DNA from: an uncultured Centipeda sp.
Lineage (GTDB): Bacteria; Bacillota; Negativicutes; Selenomonadales; Selenomonadaceae
Reading direction: 5' to 3'
Length of the DNA stretch: 12,754 bases
Assembly: GCA_905372865.1 (NCBI GenBank)
Contig: CAJPQT010000032.1
Span: forward strand, 1 to 12,754
Below are positions 1 to 6,157 of the stretch, one piece after another; position 1 is the stretch's first letter, and each line of letters begins with the position of its first letter. The position numbers and the translations under genes are program-made. Below the pieces are notes generated by a model. The model did no database searches. It had not been told where the DNA came from and saw nothing but the letters and a program-made list of their open reading frames with translations.

Positions 1-46
1 GTAATAAATAATAAAAAATAAATTTGATTGTTTTCCTCATAAAGAG

Positions 47-55
47 AAAGGAAGG
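47..55 (+). promoter_or_regulatory. Ribosome binding site fixing the TTG start of speD
   Basis: AAAGGAAGG sits 10 bases before the TTG at 66. It lies inside the longer reading frame that opens at 24, so it argues that translation starts at 66 and that the upstream 14 codons are leader. The bases before it (1-46) are very AT-rich; I cannot assign a promoter there. Confidence 0.75.
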
Positions 56-65
56 AACTTCGGCA

Positions 66-860
66 TTGGATGAGAAGCTGAAATTATACGGGTTTAACAA
101 CCTTACAAAGGCGCTGAGCTTCAATATCTATGATATTTGCTATGCGAAATCGGCACGTGAACAGCGGGATTATATCAAATACATTGACGAACAATACAAT
201 TCCGATCGTCTCACGAAGATTCTCTCGCGGGTTACGGATATGATCGGCGCGCGGATTCTCAACATTGCAAAGCAGGACTATGAGCCGCAGGGGGCAAGCG
301 TCACGATGCTGATCGCGGAGGAGGCGGCGGTTGTCTCCGGCAGCAAGAAGCCTGTGAACGCGAAGCCTCCCGTGCCTGAGACCATTCTTGCACATCTCGA
401 CAAAAGTCATGTGACGGTGCACACCTACCCCGAGTATCATCCCGATACGAGTATTGCGACGTTTCGCGTTGATATTGACGTGGCTACCTGCGGGGAGATC
501 ACACCCTTACAGACACTGGACTATCTGATCAGTCAGTTCGACTCGGATATCATAACGATGGATTATCGTGTGCGCGGGTTCACGCGTGATCTGCAGGGAC
601 GCAAGCTCTTCATGGACAGCAAGATGACCTCCATTCAGGAGTTTATCCGCCAGGAGACACTGGACGAGTACGATGCTGTGGATATCAACCTCTATCAGGC
701 AAGCCTCTTTCATACGCGTATGCTGATCAAGGAACCGCAGCTGCAGAATTATCTCTTCAATACAGATGTTGATGAGATTCCGCCCAAAACACGATTGCTC
801 ATCAGTACGAGCCTCAGACGTGAGATGATTGAGATCTTCAGCGGCAGGAACGTTTATTAA
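66..860 (+). CDS. speD: S-adenosylmethionine decarboxylase proenzyme (long, E. coli-type SpeD)
   Basis: SpeD decarboxylates S-adenosylmethionine, giving the aminopropyl donor for spermidine synthesis in the cytoplasm. It is a pyruvoyl enzyme: the proenzyme cleaves itself at a Lys-Ser bond and the serine becomes the pyruvoyl group. Here the site is K113-S114 inside LDKSHVTVHTYPE (serine codon 405-407), and the expected catalytic cysteine is C142 in ATCGEIT. The N-terminal KLKLYGFNNLTKALSF and the block IARxDYEPQGASVT-like IAKQDYEPQGASVT match the long E. coli class, as does DYRVRGFTRD. I chose the TTG at 66 rather than the upstream in-frame TTG at 24: it has AAAGGAAGG 10 bases upstream and gives 264 residues, the length of the E. 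coli protein, starting exactly where the family alignment starts. comEA follows after 26 bases. No spermidine synthase gene is in the window; it may lie upstream. Confidence 0.95.
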   Translation: MDEKLKLYGFNNLTKALSFNIYDICYAKSAREQRDYIKYIDEQYNSDRLTKILSRVTDMIGARILNIAKQDYEPQGASVTMLIAEEAAVVSGSKKPVNAKPPVPETILAHLDKSHVTVHTYPEYHPDTSIATFRVDIDVATCGEITPLQTLDYLISQFDSDIITMDYRVRGFTRDLQGRKLFMDSKMTSIQEFIRQETLDEYDAVDINLYQASLFHTRMLIKEPQLQNYLFNTDVDEIPPKTRLLISTSLRREMIEIFSGRNVY

Positions 861-886
861 AGATATATTTTGAGGGAGATGGTACG

Positions 887-1453
887 ATGCCTATGTTCAA
901 AAAATCCCTCATGATTCTCTTTGTCCTCGCACTTGCGGTGCTCGGCGGCACCCTGTATGGCTATTACTTGGAGCGGGATGCAGTTGCACTGGACGAGGGG
1001 ACGCTTGCAAAGGCAGAGACACCGCGCTCCATTACCGTGTATGTGACCGGAGAGGTGAAAAAACCGGGGCTGGTAACACTGACGGAAGGACAGCGCGTCG
1101 CCGACGCGGTAAACGCCGTGGGCGGTGTGATCGAGACGGCGGACATCGACCGCGTCAATATGGCGGCGTTCCTTGAGGACGGTATGCAGGTTCGTGTGCC
1201 GGAGCGTATCGGAAGAGATGCAGACCATCCACAAAACGTACCGATCGGGAAGAATAAAGAGGGGCAGATTAACCTCAATACGGCAAGTGAAAAGGAACTG
1301 CAGGAACTTCCCGGCATTGGGCCGGCGATGTCCGCACGCATTATTGAATATCGTGAAACAAACGGTGCTTTCCAAAATGTTGAGGACATAAAAAAGGTAC
1401 GCGGCATTGGAAATGCCAAATTTGAAAAACTGAAAGACAAGGTGACTATATGA
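887..1453 (+). CDS. comEA: ComEA-family competence protein (SLBB plus helix-hairpin-helix)
   Basis: ComEA is the membrane-anchored receptor that binds double-stranded DNA at the cell surface during natural transformation and hands it to the ComEC channel. The 188 residues show a short charged N-terminus and one hydrophobic anchor (about residues 8-27), then a soluble-ligand-binding-beta-grasp (SLBB) type domain (about 48-105, with VYVTGEVKKPGLVTL and ADAVNAVGG), and a C-terminal double helix-hairpin-helix DNA-binding domain (about 128-188: INLNTASEKELQELPGIGP, then VRGIGNAKFEKLK). This is the classic ComEA order and length. GAGGGAG at 872-878 supports the ATG at 887, although the ATG at 893 is possible. 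The stop codon overlaps the comEC start by four bases (ATGA), so the two are translationally coupled. Confidence 0.95.
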   Translation: MPMFKKSLMILFVLALAVLGGTLYGYYLERDAVALDEGTLAKAETPRSITVYVTGEVKKPGLVTLTEGQRVADAVNAVGGVIETADIDRVNMAAFLEDGMQVRVPERIGRDADHPQNVPIGKNKEGQINLNTASEKELQELPGIGPAMSARIIEYRETNGAFQNVEDIKKVRGIGNAKFEKLKDKVTI

Positions 1454-3885
1454 AGATGGGGCAGTATCAGCTCTCATTTCTCAGCGGTCTCCTCGCGGCA
1501 TTCGGACTTGGGAGCTGTTGCAGCGCATGGCTGCACATCTCCTTTACGGAATCTCTTCCGTATCTGATGGTGCTCCTGCTGATTGCTACATTTGCCTCCG
1601 GTTTCCTTGTTCTGAGACAAAGTGAACGAACATGGATTGCCTTTGTGGGGCTTTTTTTCATGTTGGGCATTTTTCGCTTCGCCGCCGCGTATGAATTGCC
1701 CGCGCATGATATTTCGTACATGGCGGGACAGGAGGGGCGGATCACAGGGACGATTGCAGAGCCTCCCAGAGTTACGAGAGATGGGGACGGCGTGCAGCAT
1801 ATCCGCTATACGGTGGTAGTCCAAACAGTGCTGCAGGCACATGAAGAGCGCACCGCACGCGGAAAACTCTACGTCTATACGCGCAGAGATGGGGCAGAGG
1901 ACAGGCCGCATGGCGTGATTGGCGATGTGATCACGGCAGAGGGAAAGATCCGCCGCCCGCATGGCTATCAGAATCCGGGACAGATTGATACGGTGTTCCT
2001 GCTGCGCTGTGATGGCATTACGGCACGTCTCTTCGCGCGGGAAAACGATATCAAAATTGTCCCCAACGAAGAGCCCACCCGTGTGCAGTCGTTTCTGCAT
2101 TGGGCAGCTGATGTGCGTGCGCACTATTTGAACCGTATGGCGGAGGTTATGCCGCGCAGCGATGCCGCTGCGATTTTTGCCATGCTCTTCGGCGGCTATG
2201 ACGGGATACGTCCCGAACTCCTTGAGGCATTTACAGTCACCGGGATTGTGCACATCCTCTCTGTTTCCGGCTCCCATATCAGCCTTCTTGCGGCGGTGAT
2301 CGCATGGCTGGCACTCTTTCTGCATCTGCCGCGCTGGCTTTCCGCGGTGATGGTCATTCTTGCCATCATTGTCTACGTGATTCTCGCGGGTCTGGTTCCC
2401 CCCGCTGTCCGCTCCGGAATTATGGGGGCGGTTGCATTTCTGGGGATCGTTCTCGGACGTGAGCGCGATGCACAATATCTCCTTGTACTTACGGGCCTCC
2501 TCATGCTGATGATTGCGCCGCTTCTCCTCTTTCACATCAGCTTTCAGCTGTCTTTTTTGGCGACGGCAGGGCTGCTTTTTCTTGCTCCCGTCCTCCGCGC
2601 ATGTATGGCGGGGCTGCCGCGTGTGCTCGCGGCAAGTTTTTCCATCACGATGGGGGCACAGCTTGCGACGCTGCCCATCCTCGCATGGCATTTCAATCAG
2701 ATCTCACTCTCGTCGCTGCTCTCCAATCTCCTCGTCGTACCGATTGTTGATCTCATAATAGTACTTGGACTTGGCGGCGGTATTCTCGCATTTCTTGTTC
2801 CGGTTCTCGGCAGCGCGGCATTTGCTCTTGACAGTTTGCTCCTTGGGATCACATTTGAAATGACGCGTGCGATTGCCGCTCTGCCGTTTTCTCAAATTTG
2901 GCTTCCGTCCATGAATGTATGTGCGGGGCTTGTATACTATCTAGGGCTTTTTATCATCATTGTACCGAAGACATATCGCATAACACTATTTGAATTTATA
3001 CGGATTTTTTGGAAAAATATCGTTATTGTTTTCTCTGTCTCAATGATGGCTTTGTTCGTGTGGCATATAACGCGGCCCGCTGAGATAAACGTTCATTTTA
3101 TCGATGTCGGACAGGGAGATGCGGCGCTCGTTGTAACCCCGCACGGGCATGCCATGCTCTTTGATACAGGCGGCACACGAGATGCAGCATTCGATGTTGG
3201 GGCGCGTGTCGATCTCCCATATCTGCATCACTATGGGGTTCGTTCGGTGGACTATATCTTTCTCTCACATGCACATGAGGATCACGCGGCAGGTGCGGGT
3301 GCCATTCTCTCCCGCATGCCGGTAAAGCATGTCTATACCGCGGATGAAGGAACTGCCGCCTATGCGAGAAGCATGCGCCTTGGGGACGACAATCCTCTGC
3401 TTATGAAGCTGAGCCGTGCGGAGGAGGGGCAGTCGATCACCTTGGACGGCGTGACGGTCGATGTTCTCTACGCGCCATTATACAGAGATGTAGAGCACAC
3501 AACGGGCAATGAGGTGTCGAATGTCTACCGTGTACGTTATGGAAATGCGAGTTTTCTCTTTACAGGCGATCTCGTGAAGGAGCATGAGGAGAAGATGCTT
3601 GCGCGAGGAACAGATCTGCATGTGACGGTGCTCAAAGTTCCGCATCATGGTTCGGATACCTCCAGCAGTGAGGCTTTTGTGCGTGCTGTAAATCCACTCT
3701 TTGCCGTTTTCTGTGTGGGCGCAGACAACGCTTTCGGTCATCCGCGTCCCGTTGTTCTGGAAAGATACGAGGATATAGGTGCTCGTATTCTGCAAACCAG
3801 CAAGGATGGAGCGATTGTATTTCGTACAGATGGTAAGCATTTATCGGTCAGTACATATACAGGGGATAATTTTTGGGAGGAATAA
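1450..3885 (+). CDS. comEC: ComEC/Rec2-family DNA internalization channel
   Basis: ComEC is the inner-membrane channel through which one DNA strand enters the cytoplasm during transformation. The 811 residues show the full domain order: an N-terminal part with membrane segments and a DUF4131/OB-like soluble region (about 1-215), the polytopic Competence domain (about 225-500, with GIVHILSVSGSHISLL at 265-280), and a C-terminal metallo-beta-lactamase domain (about 547-800). The last contains DVGQGDA (552-558), SHAHEDH (606-612, the metal-binding HxHxDH pattern), TGD (705-707) and PHHGS (731-735), thought to act as the nuclease that degrades the non-transported strand. All signature residues are present, so it is probably functional. 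It starts in the comEA stop codon. The segment 2930-3070, joining membrane and MBL domains, is visibly AT-richer than the rest of the gene. Confidence 0.96.
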   Translation: MKMGQYQLSFLSGLLAAFGLGSCCSAWLHISFTESLPYLMVLLLIATFASGFLVLRQSERTWIAFVGLFFMLGIFRFAAAYELPAHDISYMAGQEGRITGTIAEPPRVTRDGDGVQHIRYTVVVQTVLQAHEERTARGKLYVYTRRDGAEDRPHGVIGDVITAEGKIRRPHGYQNPGQIDTVFLLRCDGITARLFARENDIKIVPNEEPTRVQSFLHWAADVRAHYLNRMAEVMPRSDAAAIFAMLFGGYDGIRPELLEAFTVTGIVHILSVSGSHISLLAAVIAWLALFLHLPRWLSAVMVILAIIVYVILAGLVPPAVRSGIMGAVAFLGIVLGRERDAQYLLVLTGLLMLMIAPLLLFHISFQLSFLATAGLLFLAPVLRACMAGLPRVLAASFSITMGAQLATLPILAWHFNQISLSSLLSNLLVVPIVDLIIVLGLGGGILAFLVPVLGSAAFALDSLLLGITFEMTRAIAALPFSQIWLPSMNVCAGLVYYLGLFIIIVPKTYRITLFEFIRIFWKNIVIVFSVSMMALFVWHITRPAEINVHFIDVGQGDAALVVTPHGHAMLFDTGGTRDAAFDVGARVDLPYLHHYGVRSVDYIFLSHAHEDHAAGAGAILSRMPVKHVYTADEGTAAYARSMRLGDDNPLLMKLSRAEEGQSITLDGVTVDVLYAPLYRDVEHTTGNEVSNVYRVRYGNASFLFTGDLVKEHEEKMLARGTDLHVTVLKVPHHGSDTSSSEAFVRAVNPLFAVFCVGADNAFGHPRPVVLERYEDIGARILQTSKDGAIVFRTDGKHLSVSTYTGDNFWEE

Positions 3886-4149
3886 TTGCGGAGCCCCATT
3901 CTATTCCCTATCATCGAAACAACAACGTATGTGGAATGAGAACTGTATGGATATGCACGGCATAATATTCGATGTCGATGACACACGCGATGATATGGCA
4001 CAGCCTTTTTCGGAGCATATCAAAAGCTCTATGGAGAGCGGTACCCATTTCGCCCCCCCCGATGTTCGATCGCAGTGGCTCCTCCGAGCGCTGAGGTGCA
4101 TACAGAAGAACAGAATACGGCGATCATGGTGTGCATTGAAAATAAATAC
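3886..4149. other. Interval without an intact gene after comEC
   Basis: Between the comEC stop and the tRNA-Pro promoter there is no intact coding sequence. GGGAGGAA at 3875-3882, at the very end of comEC, looks like a ribosome binding site; the TTG just after the stop (3886) opens only a 17-codon frame. This may be the leftover translation signal of the decayed HAD gene. I see no intrinsic terminator for comEC here. Reverse-strand ORFs in this region are antisense to the tRNA and are not genes. Confidence 0.6.
3947..4140 (+). pseudogene. Decayed N-terminal remnant of a HAD-family hydrolase (probable)
   Basis: From the ATG at 3947 (or 3953, or 3929) the reading reaches MHGIIFDVDDT, the first catalytic motif (DxDxT) of the haloacid dehalogenase superfamily, followed by the typical continuation DMAQPF. 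In HAD proteins of the FDVDDTLYD type a Leu-Tyr follows the Thr; here it is Arg-Asp. After a run of eight C (4053-4060) the similarity stops in this frame. Removing one C gives a different frame, with a TGA at 4091-4093 and then AYRRTEYGD, which resembles the next part of such proteins. No later HAD motif is seen, and the frame runs on into the tRNA gene, so the gene appears truncated and frameshifted. This rests on motif recognition only; a chance ORF cannot be excluded. Confidence 0.5.
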
Positions 4150-4178
4150 TTGCTTTTTCGCTGGAAAATTGATAGAAT
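4150..4178 (+). promoter_or_regulatory. Promoter of tRNA-Pro (extended -10)
   Basis: TTGCTT at 4150-4155 is a weak -35 box. A 17-base spacer separates it from TAGAAT at 4173-4178 (5 of 6 to TATAAT), preceded by TGA at 4170-4172, giving the TGn extended -10 element. Transcription would start near 4185, a few bases before the mature tRNA 5' end at 4191. Confidence 0.7.
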
Positions 4179-4190
4179 ACATATCGTTGT

Positions 4191-4267
4191 CGGGATGTGG
4201 CACAGTTTGGTAGCGCGCATCGTTCGGGACGATGAGGCCGCAGGTTCGAATCCTGTCATCCCGACCA
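4191..4267 (+). tRNA. tRNA-Pro (anticodon CGG)
   Basis: A full cloverleaf can be drawn. The acceptor stem is seven perfect pairs, CGGGATG (4191-4197) with CATCCCG (4257-4263), followed by A and an encoded CCA (4265-4267). The anticodon stem CATCG/CGATG (4218-4222, 4230-4234) encloses loop TTCGGGA with anticodon CGG at 4225-4227, reading proline codon CCG. The T arm is GCAGG-TTCGAAT-CCTGT. The D stem GCAC/GCGC (4200-4203, 4213-4216) has one A-C mismatch, at the position of the usual G12-C23 pair. It has its own promoter and terminator and stands alone. Confidence 0.97.
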
Positions 4268-4281
4268 TTTACTCGACCTGC

Positions 4282-4309
4282 AAAGACCAGCCAATGGGCG
4301 GGTCTTTTT
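4282..4309 (+). terminator. Intrinsic terminator after tRNA-Pro
   Basis: AAAGACC (4282-4288) pairs with GGTCTTT (4301-4307). Past an A-G mismatch the stem continues with GCC/GGC (4290-4292, 4297-4299) around a four-base loop. A T run (4305-4309) follows directly. It ends the tRNA transcript 15 bases after the CCA. Confidence 0.85.
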
Positions 4310-4350
4310 CTGTTTATGGGGAAGCACGGGAGATATCTGAACCGTGTTTC

Positions 4351-4368
4351 CCTCACATGAATGTGAGG
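4351..4368. promoter_or_regulatory. Perfect palindrome covering the apeB ribosome binding site
   Basis: CCTCACAT (4351-4358), GA, ATGTGAGG (4361-4368) is a perfect inverted repeat with 8-base arms. The right arm contains GTGAGG, the only Shine-Dalgarno candidate for the ATG at 4374, five bases away. As RNA it can form a 7-bp stem with a UGAA loop and would hide the ribosome binding site; as DNA it could be an operator for a dimeric repressor. The symmetry is seen directly; either function is inference. Confidence 0.55.
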
Positions 4369-4373
4369 TACGT

Positions 4374-5657
4374 ATGACATCTGAGGTACAACGCTGTGCA
4401 GAGGAGCTGATTGACTTTATTGATGCGGCGGGCTCACCGTATCACGTTGTGGAGAAGTGCAATGAGCTCCTAGGCCCCGTCCCGTTGTTTGAGAAAAAAG
4501 GAATGCATGAGGGACAAATATACTGTTTTCCGCTCTATCATACGGGAACAGTCTTTGTTGCGATTGGGAAAAATGTAAGGAAAGCCCCCCTGCGCATTGC
4601 CTGTGCGCATACGGATTTCCCATGCCTGCGCATAAAGCCCAACCCCATCATCAGGGAGCATGGATATGGGAAGCTGAATGTTGAGGTATACGGAGGGCTC
4701 ATTCGGAATACATGGATGGATCGTCCGCTGTCCATTGCGGGAGCGGTTGCCCTGCGTGGGAAGCATCCATTCACACCTAAGCTGCAGCTCGTGGATGTTC
4801 GCCGTCCGCTCATGATTGTGCCAAACCTTGCGATTCACATGAACCGTAAGGTAAACGAGGGGGTTGAGCTGAAGCCGCAAAAGGACCTTTTGCCATTATT
4901 CTTCCAAAATGGCGACGGTGATGAAGATGATACGAAGAAACTGCTCGTTCTGCTCGCGGAGGAACTCGGTGTTTCGACGGAGGATATTCTCTCCTATGAT
5001 CTGAATGCCTATCCCTATGAGCGCGGCTGTCTCTTGGGATGTGACAATGCTTTTCTCTCCGCGCCGCGCCTTGACAACCTCTCCTCGGTCAAGGCATGTG
5101 TTGATGCGCTCCACGCGTGGAACGGGGAGGGGATACGCATTGTCGCTCTCTTTGACAACGAAGAGGTGGGGAGCCGCACAAAGCAGGGCGCGGGCTCGAC
5201 GGCACTCGCCATCCTGTTGGAACGTGTCTGCTGGAAGATGGGGCTTGACCGAGAGGAATATCTCAAAAAAGTTATGGAAGGATTCTGTCTTTCCGTAGAT
5301 GTCGCACACGCCCTGCATCCGAATGCGCCCGAGAAGGCAGACCCGACAAATCAGCCCGTGCTCGGCGGCGGAACGGTTCTAAAGGTCGCTGCAAATCAGT
5401 CCTACGCCGGCGATCCGGAAGCCTTTGCCGTCATTGCGGGGCTTTGTGAGCGGGAGGGCATTCCCTACCAGGTCTTTACGAATCACTCGGATGCAGCGGG
5501 CGGCGCGACACTAGGCTCCATTCTCTCTGCGCAGCTCCCCATGCGCACAATGGATATCGGAGTACCGATCCTTGGGATGCACTCTGCACGCGAGACGATG
5601 GGAGCGTGCGACCAGTTCATACTTACGCGTTTACTTACGTCTTTTTTCTCTGCTTGA
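4374..5657 (+). CDS. apeB: M18-family zinc aminopeptidase
   Basis: M18 enzymes are cytoplasmic metallo-aminopeptidases with two zinc ions that remove N-terminal (often acidic or hydrophobic) residues from peptides. The 427 residues match the usual length of about 430. Family landmarks appear in order: AHTDFPCLRIKP (H79), YGG and DRPLSIAG (98-122), LDNLSS (D233, bridging metal ligand), DNEEVGSRTKQGAGS (E263/E264, general base and ligand), SVDVAHALHPN (D309) and GMHSARETMG (H403). All expected metal ligands are present. I chose the ATG at 4374 over the in-frame GTG at 4344, because GTGAGG lies five bases upstream and M18 proteins begin near this point. No clear promoter is visible between the tRNA terminator and the gene, so it may depend on read-through or on a promoter I cannot recognise. 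Confidence 0.93.
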   Translation: MTSEVQRCAEELIDFIDAAGSPYHVVEKCNELLGPVPLFEKKGMHEGQIYCFPLYHTGTVFVAIGKNVRKAPLRIACAHTDFPCLRIKPNPIIREHGYGKLNVEVYGGLIRNTWMDRPLSIAGAVALRGKHPFTPKLQLVDVRRPLMIVPNLAIHMNRKVNEGVELKPQKDLLPLFFQNGDGDEDDTKKLLVLLAEELGVSTEDILSYDLNAYPYERGCLLGCDNAFLSAPRLDNLSSVKACVDALHAWNGEGIRIVALFDNEEVGSRTKQGAGSTALAILLERVCWKMGLDREEYLKKVMEGFCLSVDVAHALHPNAPEKADPTNQPVLGGGTVLKVAANQSYAGDPEAFAVIAGLCEREGIPYQVFTNHSDAAGGATLGSILSAQLPMRTMDIGVPILGMHSARETMGACDQFILTRLLTSFFSA

Positions 5658-5686
5658 GAGACATTCGCGCAGAAGCATGTTATAAT
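5658..5686 (+). promoter_or_regulatory. Promoter of the dtd-lysS gene cluster
   Basis: TATAAT at 5681-5686 is a perfect -10 box. TGT directly before it (5678-5680) makes it an extended -10. GAGACA at 5658-5663 matches the -35 consensus at four of six bases across a 17-base spacer. The -35 box lies immediately after the apeB stop codon. The start of transcription would fall near 5693, about 20 bases before the chosen dtd start. Confidence 0.75.
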
Positions 5687-5702
5687 AGGTCACATTGGAA
5701 AG

Positions 5703-5708
5703 AAGGGA
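5703..5708 (+). promoter_or_regulatory. Ribosome binding site fixing the TTG start of dtd
   Basis: AAGGGA lies four bases before the TTG at 5713. The upstream in-frame TTG at 5695 would be almost at the predicted transcription start and has no ribosome binding site, so 5713 is the better start. Confidence 0.7.
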
Positions 5709-5712
5709 TTCC

Positions 5713-6156
5713 TTGCGTGCCGTAGTTACACGAGTGAAAGAAGCATCCGTCGAAATCGAAGGGCGCATTTGCGGGCAGATTCAGGTCGGCTATCTTATTT
5801 TGCTGGGCATTGCCCCCGAGGATACACGGGAGGATGCTGCGCATCTGGCGGAGAAAGTCGTTCATCTGCGTGTGTTTTCCGATGAAAATGGAAAGATGAA
5901 CCGTGCACTTGCCGAGGTGGATGGTGCGGTACTTGTGATTTCACAGTTTACCCTGTTTGCCGACCTCAAAAAGAGACGCCCGGGCTTCTCCAAGGCGGCA
6001 AAACCGGAGCACGCAATCCCGCTGTATGAAGCGTTTATGAAGGAACTCAGGGAGCGCGGTGTGCATGTCGAATGCGGAGCGTTCGGCGCGGATATGCAGG
6101 TGTCCTCGATCAACGACGGCCCCGTCACCCTGCTCTTTGATACGACCGAGGTATGA
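5713..6156 (+). CDS. dtd: D-aminoacyl-tRNA deacylase
   Basis: Dtd hydrolyses D-amino acids (and glycine mischarged on tRNA-Ala) from tRNA, a chiral proofreading step in the cytoplasm. From the TTG at 5713 the protein has 147 residues, beginning MRAVVTRVKEASVE as the family does. The two active-site motifs are present: SQFTLFAD at 77-84 and NDGPVT at 134-139, the latter holding the Gly-cisPro pair that rejects L-amino acids. It is the first gene after the promoter at 5658-5686; the next gene starts two bases after its stop. In many Firmicutes dtd follows relA; here it does not, and it leads a cluster with peptidases and lysS instead. Confidence 0.95.
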   Translation: MRAVVTRVKEASVEIEGRICGQIQVGYLILLGIAPEDTREDAAHLAEKVVHLRVFSDENGKMNRALAEVDGAVLVISQFTLFADLKKRRPGFSKAAKPEHAIPLYEAFMKELRERGVHVECGAFGADMQVSSINDGPVTLLFDTTEV

Positions 6157-6157
6157 A

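Noticed and set aside
1474..2691. Long reverse-strand ORF of 405 codons opposite comEC
   Set aside because: The product is rich in His, Arg and Cys with no domain, and the + strand has an unambiguous full-length comEC; it is a shadow frame of GC-rich coding DNA.
4053..4060. Run of eight C as a phase-variation or programmed frameshift site
   Set aside because: Shifting frame at the run leads to a TGA at 4091-4093 and no long continuation, so switching could not restore a protein; decay of the gene is simpler.
4029..4268. Reverse-strand ORF starting MVGMTGFEPAASSSRTMRA
   Set aside because: This is the well-known false protein produced by translating the antisense strand of a proline tRNA gene; the tRNA at 4191-4267 explains it.
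3901..4380. Reverse-strand ORF containing DDRIRTCGLIVPNDARYQT
   Set aside because: Another antisense-tRNA translation in a second frame, also a frequent database artefact.
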